NCBI GenBank assembly: GCA_965651595.1 | Contig: CBFGTA010000106.1 | Location: 1-7,494, forward strand | Reading direction: 5' to 3' | DNA length: 7,494 bases | DNA from: CBFGTA01 sp965651595 | Lineage (GTDB): Bacteria > Actinomycetota > Actinomycetes > S36-B12 > UBA10799 | In this document: piece after piece, positions 6,198 through 7,494 of the stretch | Layout: every line of letters begins with the position of its first letter | How positions within the stretch are numbered: the stretch's first letter is position 1 | The notes under the pieces: generated by a model | Database searches by the model: none | Told to the model about the DNA's origin: nothing | Seen by the model: only the letters and a program-made list of their open reading frames with translations | Made by a program: the position numbers and the translations under genes

Positions 6198-7352
6198 TTG
6201 GACTCGGAGAGACTGTCCAGCCTGATCTACGAAGCAGCGCTTGTACCCGAGCGCTGGATTGACTTCGTTGATCTGCTTGCAAACGAAGTGTCAGCGTTCG
6301 GTGCTGTGCTGTTCACCGCTGGGGTTGACGCGCAACTCGCCATTGTTAGCAACGGCCTGTTTCCGGTCTGGCAGGACTTCGCGTCGGGTGGCTGGAACAT
6401 CACTAATCCCCGCCTTGATCGCGCTCTGCAACTGAAGCCGGTAGAGTTCATCCGCGACCGGGACGTGCTCTCCGCGCACGAGATCGCAACGCACCCCTGG
6501 TTCACCGAGTTCTGCGCAAAGTGGGACATGGGTGAGGCGGCCGGCGCGGTGTTCAGTCTACCGTCGGGGGCCACACTTGTTCTTTCGATAGAGCGGCACA
6601 CGGGGGCGGGGAGCTTCTCCGACACCGACATCGCCAACCTGAACAGCCTGCGCCCCGATCTTGGACGGTCCGTGGACCTGACGATCCGGCTCGCCCACCA
6701 GCGGTACGAGAACCAGACGGGTGTCCTCAACGCGGTCGGCCTGGCTGCGGCGGTCATCGATGCAAAGGGGCGCATGCTGAGCGCCAATGCGCTGTTCGAA
6801 GACCTGATGCCGCATGCCGTCCGCGAGGCGAGGGGACGGCTGCAACTGGCCTCGAAATCTGCCAACGCGCTGCTGGAGGCGGCGATCGGGCGCCTCCCCG
6901 CGGAACTCTGGTTGGGGACCCCGGCCTCGATTGCGCTCCCCGCCACGTTCGAGTTCCCCGAACCCGCCGTCCTGCACCTCATCCCGATCCGTGGCCTCGC
7001 GCACGACATCATTTGTGGCGGTGCGTGCCTGCTTGTCGTCTGCAAGGTCGGGGGCGTGGTGCCACCGGCTGAAATGCTGTTGCGCAACCTGTTCGATCTG
7101 TCCGCCGCCGAGGCACGGGTCGCCCGGTCGCTCATCATGACGCGGGGAGACTACCGGGCTACGGCGAGCGAGTTGGGCGTCGGCGTCGAGACGGTGCGCA
7201 CCCATGCCAAGTCCGTCTATCGCAAGACCGGAATCACCGGCACGGCCGAATTGGTTGCGATGGGCGTTCGCCTGACAAGGGTCGACGGCGAGCACATTAG
7301 GTCCGCCACCGCGTCGAACGCTCCCGAGGGGGCGAATGACACGACCATCTGA
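6198..7352 (+). CDS. Orphan LuxR/NarL-type transcriptional regulator with GAF/PAS-like sensory region
   Basis: About 384 residues from TTG 6198 (398 from TTG 6156). Residue numbers below use the longer form. Residues 18-175 (LSSLIYEAALVPERWIDFVD onward) look like a GAF-like sensory domain and 190-300 a PAS-like domain (VIDAKGRMLSANALFEDLMP). The C-terminal 311-370 is a clear HTH_LUXR/GerE domain (PF00196): LFDLSAAEARVARSLI, then the recognition region ASELGVGVETVRTHAKSVYRKTGI. There is no visible receiver domain or acyl-homoserine-lactone-binding domain, so the ligand is unknown and it is probably not a classical quorum sensor or response regulator. It acts in the cytosol as a DNA-binding dimer. 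It is divergent from the VCBS gene and adjacent to one of two matching 7-2-7 palindromes, which makes it the best candidate regulator of both secreted-protein units. The start codon is the uncertain part. Confidence 0.88.
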   Translation: MDSERLSSLIYEAALVPERWIDFVDLLANEVSAFGAVLFTAGVDAQLAIVSNGLFPVWQDFASGGWNITNPRLDRALQLKPVEFIRDRDVLSAHEIATHPWFTEFCAKWDMGEAAGAVFSLPSGATLVLSIERHTGAGSFSDTDIANLNSLRPDLGRSVDLTIRLAHQRYENQTGVLNAVGLAAAVIDAKGRMLSANALFEDLMPHAVREARGRLQLASKSANALLEAAIGRLPAELWLGTPASIALPATFEFPEPAVLHLIPIRGLAHDIICGGACLLVVCKVGGVVPPAEMLLRNLFDLSAAEARVARSLIMTRGDYRATASELGVGVETVRTHAKSVYRKTGITGTAELVAMGVRLTRVDGEHIRSATASNAPEGANDTTI

Positions 7353-7494
7353 TGTTTACACTCGGACAATGCAGGTTCGCTCGCTCGGCTTGTGAACTTC
7401 GTCACCCTTCTAGCTGTGCCGCCGCGCGCGGGGATAACTTGATGCTGGCCGGTCGAGCCAGGCAGTCAGCTCGGCGAAAACCGCGCCGCGATGC
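7353..7494. other. Region downstream of the regulator, no assignable gene
   Basis: These 142 bases hold no clear terminator, RNA gene or repeat. On the - strand, an open frame enters from the right edge and stops at 7412-7410. It reads RGAVFAELTAWLDRP and then an Arg-rich end, so it could be the last 27 codons of a convergent gene. This is too short to assign. Confidence 0.3.

Noticed and set aside
6227..7138. Long - strand open frame (303 codons) antisense to the regulator
   Set aside because: It is Ser/Arg/Ala-rich shadow sequence. The + strand encodes a clear HTH_LUXR domain.
6198..7352. Regulator as an acyl-homoserine-lactone quorum sensor or phosphorylated response regulator
   Set aside because: I see neither the autoinducer-binding domain pattern nor a receiver domain; the N-terminal half looks GAF/PAS-like.

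Overview
The window is about 7.5 kb of GC-rich DNA (roughly 60% or more by eye), probably from an alphaproteobacterium. The clues are the guaA C-terminus, high GC, non-ATG starts, and the style of the orphan LuxR-type regulator. The lineage (Rhizobiales or Rhodobacterales-like) is an inference from sequence style, not a search result. It opens with the last codons of guaA (GMP synthase, + strand). The rest is an accessory-looking block of secreted proteins on the - strand, followed by a + strand regulator.

Layout: 1-71, guaA 3' end. 4309-112 (- strand), a tight three-gene unit: a small secreted six-cysteine protein (4309-3965), a secreted PL5/alginate-lyase-like protein (3927-2122), and a secreted protein with two tandem heparin-lyase-I-like jelly-roll domains (2088-112). 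The intergenic gaps are only 37 and 33 bp. 5983-4461 (- strand), a secreted FG-GAP/VCBS-type protein with four DxDGDG calcium loops, whose reading frame is broken by an apparent one-base deletion near 5775-5777. 6198-7352 (+ strand), an orphan LuxR/NarL-type regulator with a GAF/PAS-like sensory half, divergent from the VCBS gene. 7353-7494 has no assignable gene.

The main discovery is a candidate self-contained regulon. A 41-bp element, 39/41 identical, occurs exactly twice, each time upstream of the first gene of a - strand transcription unit (4371-4411 and 6108-6148). Each copy carries a 7-2-7 inverted repeat, TCACCCC-AC-GGGGTGA (one mismatch in the second copy). This is the geometry bound by NarL/FixJ-class HTH dimers. 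The second copy lies in the divergent promoter region beside the LuxR-type gene. Both units also share a 15-nt leader around the ribosome binding site, GACAGATAWGGGGGA. The simplest model is that the regulator senses an unknown signal through its N-terminal half and drives both secreted-protein units, possibly controlling itself as well.

The three large secreted proteins share one build: signal peptide, a short peptidoglycan-binding-like helical domain with a cysteine pair, then a different functional domain (PL5 lyase, double polysaccharide-lyase-like jelly roll, or Ca-binding beta-propeller). The PL5 protein keeps all four catalytic residues at the canonical spacing. Together this looks like an envelope or exopolysaccharide recognition and cleavage cassette acting on a uronate-containing polymer. 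The substrate is unknown and the system-level role is inference.
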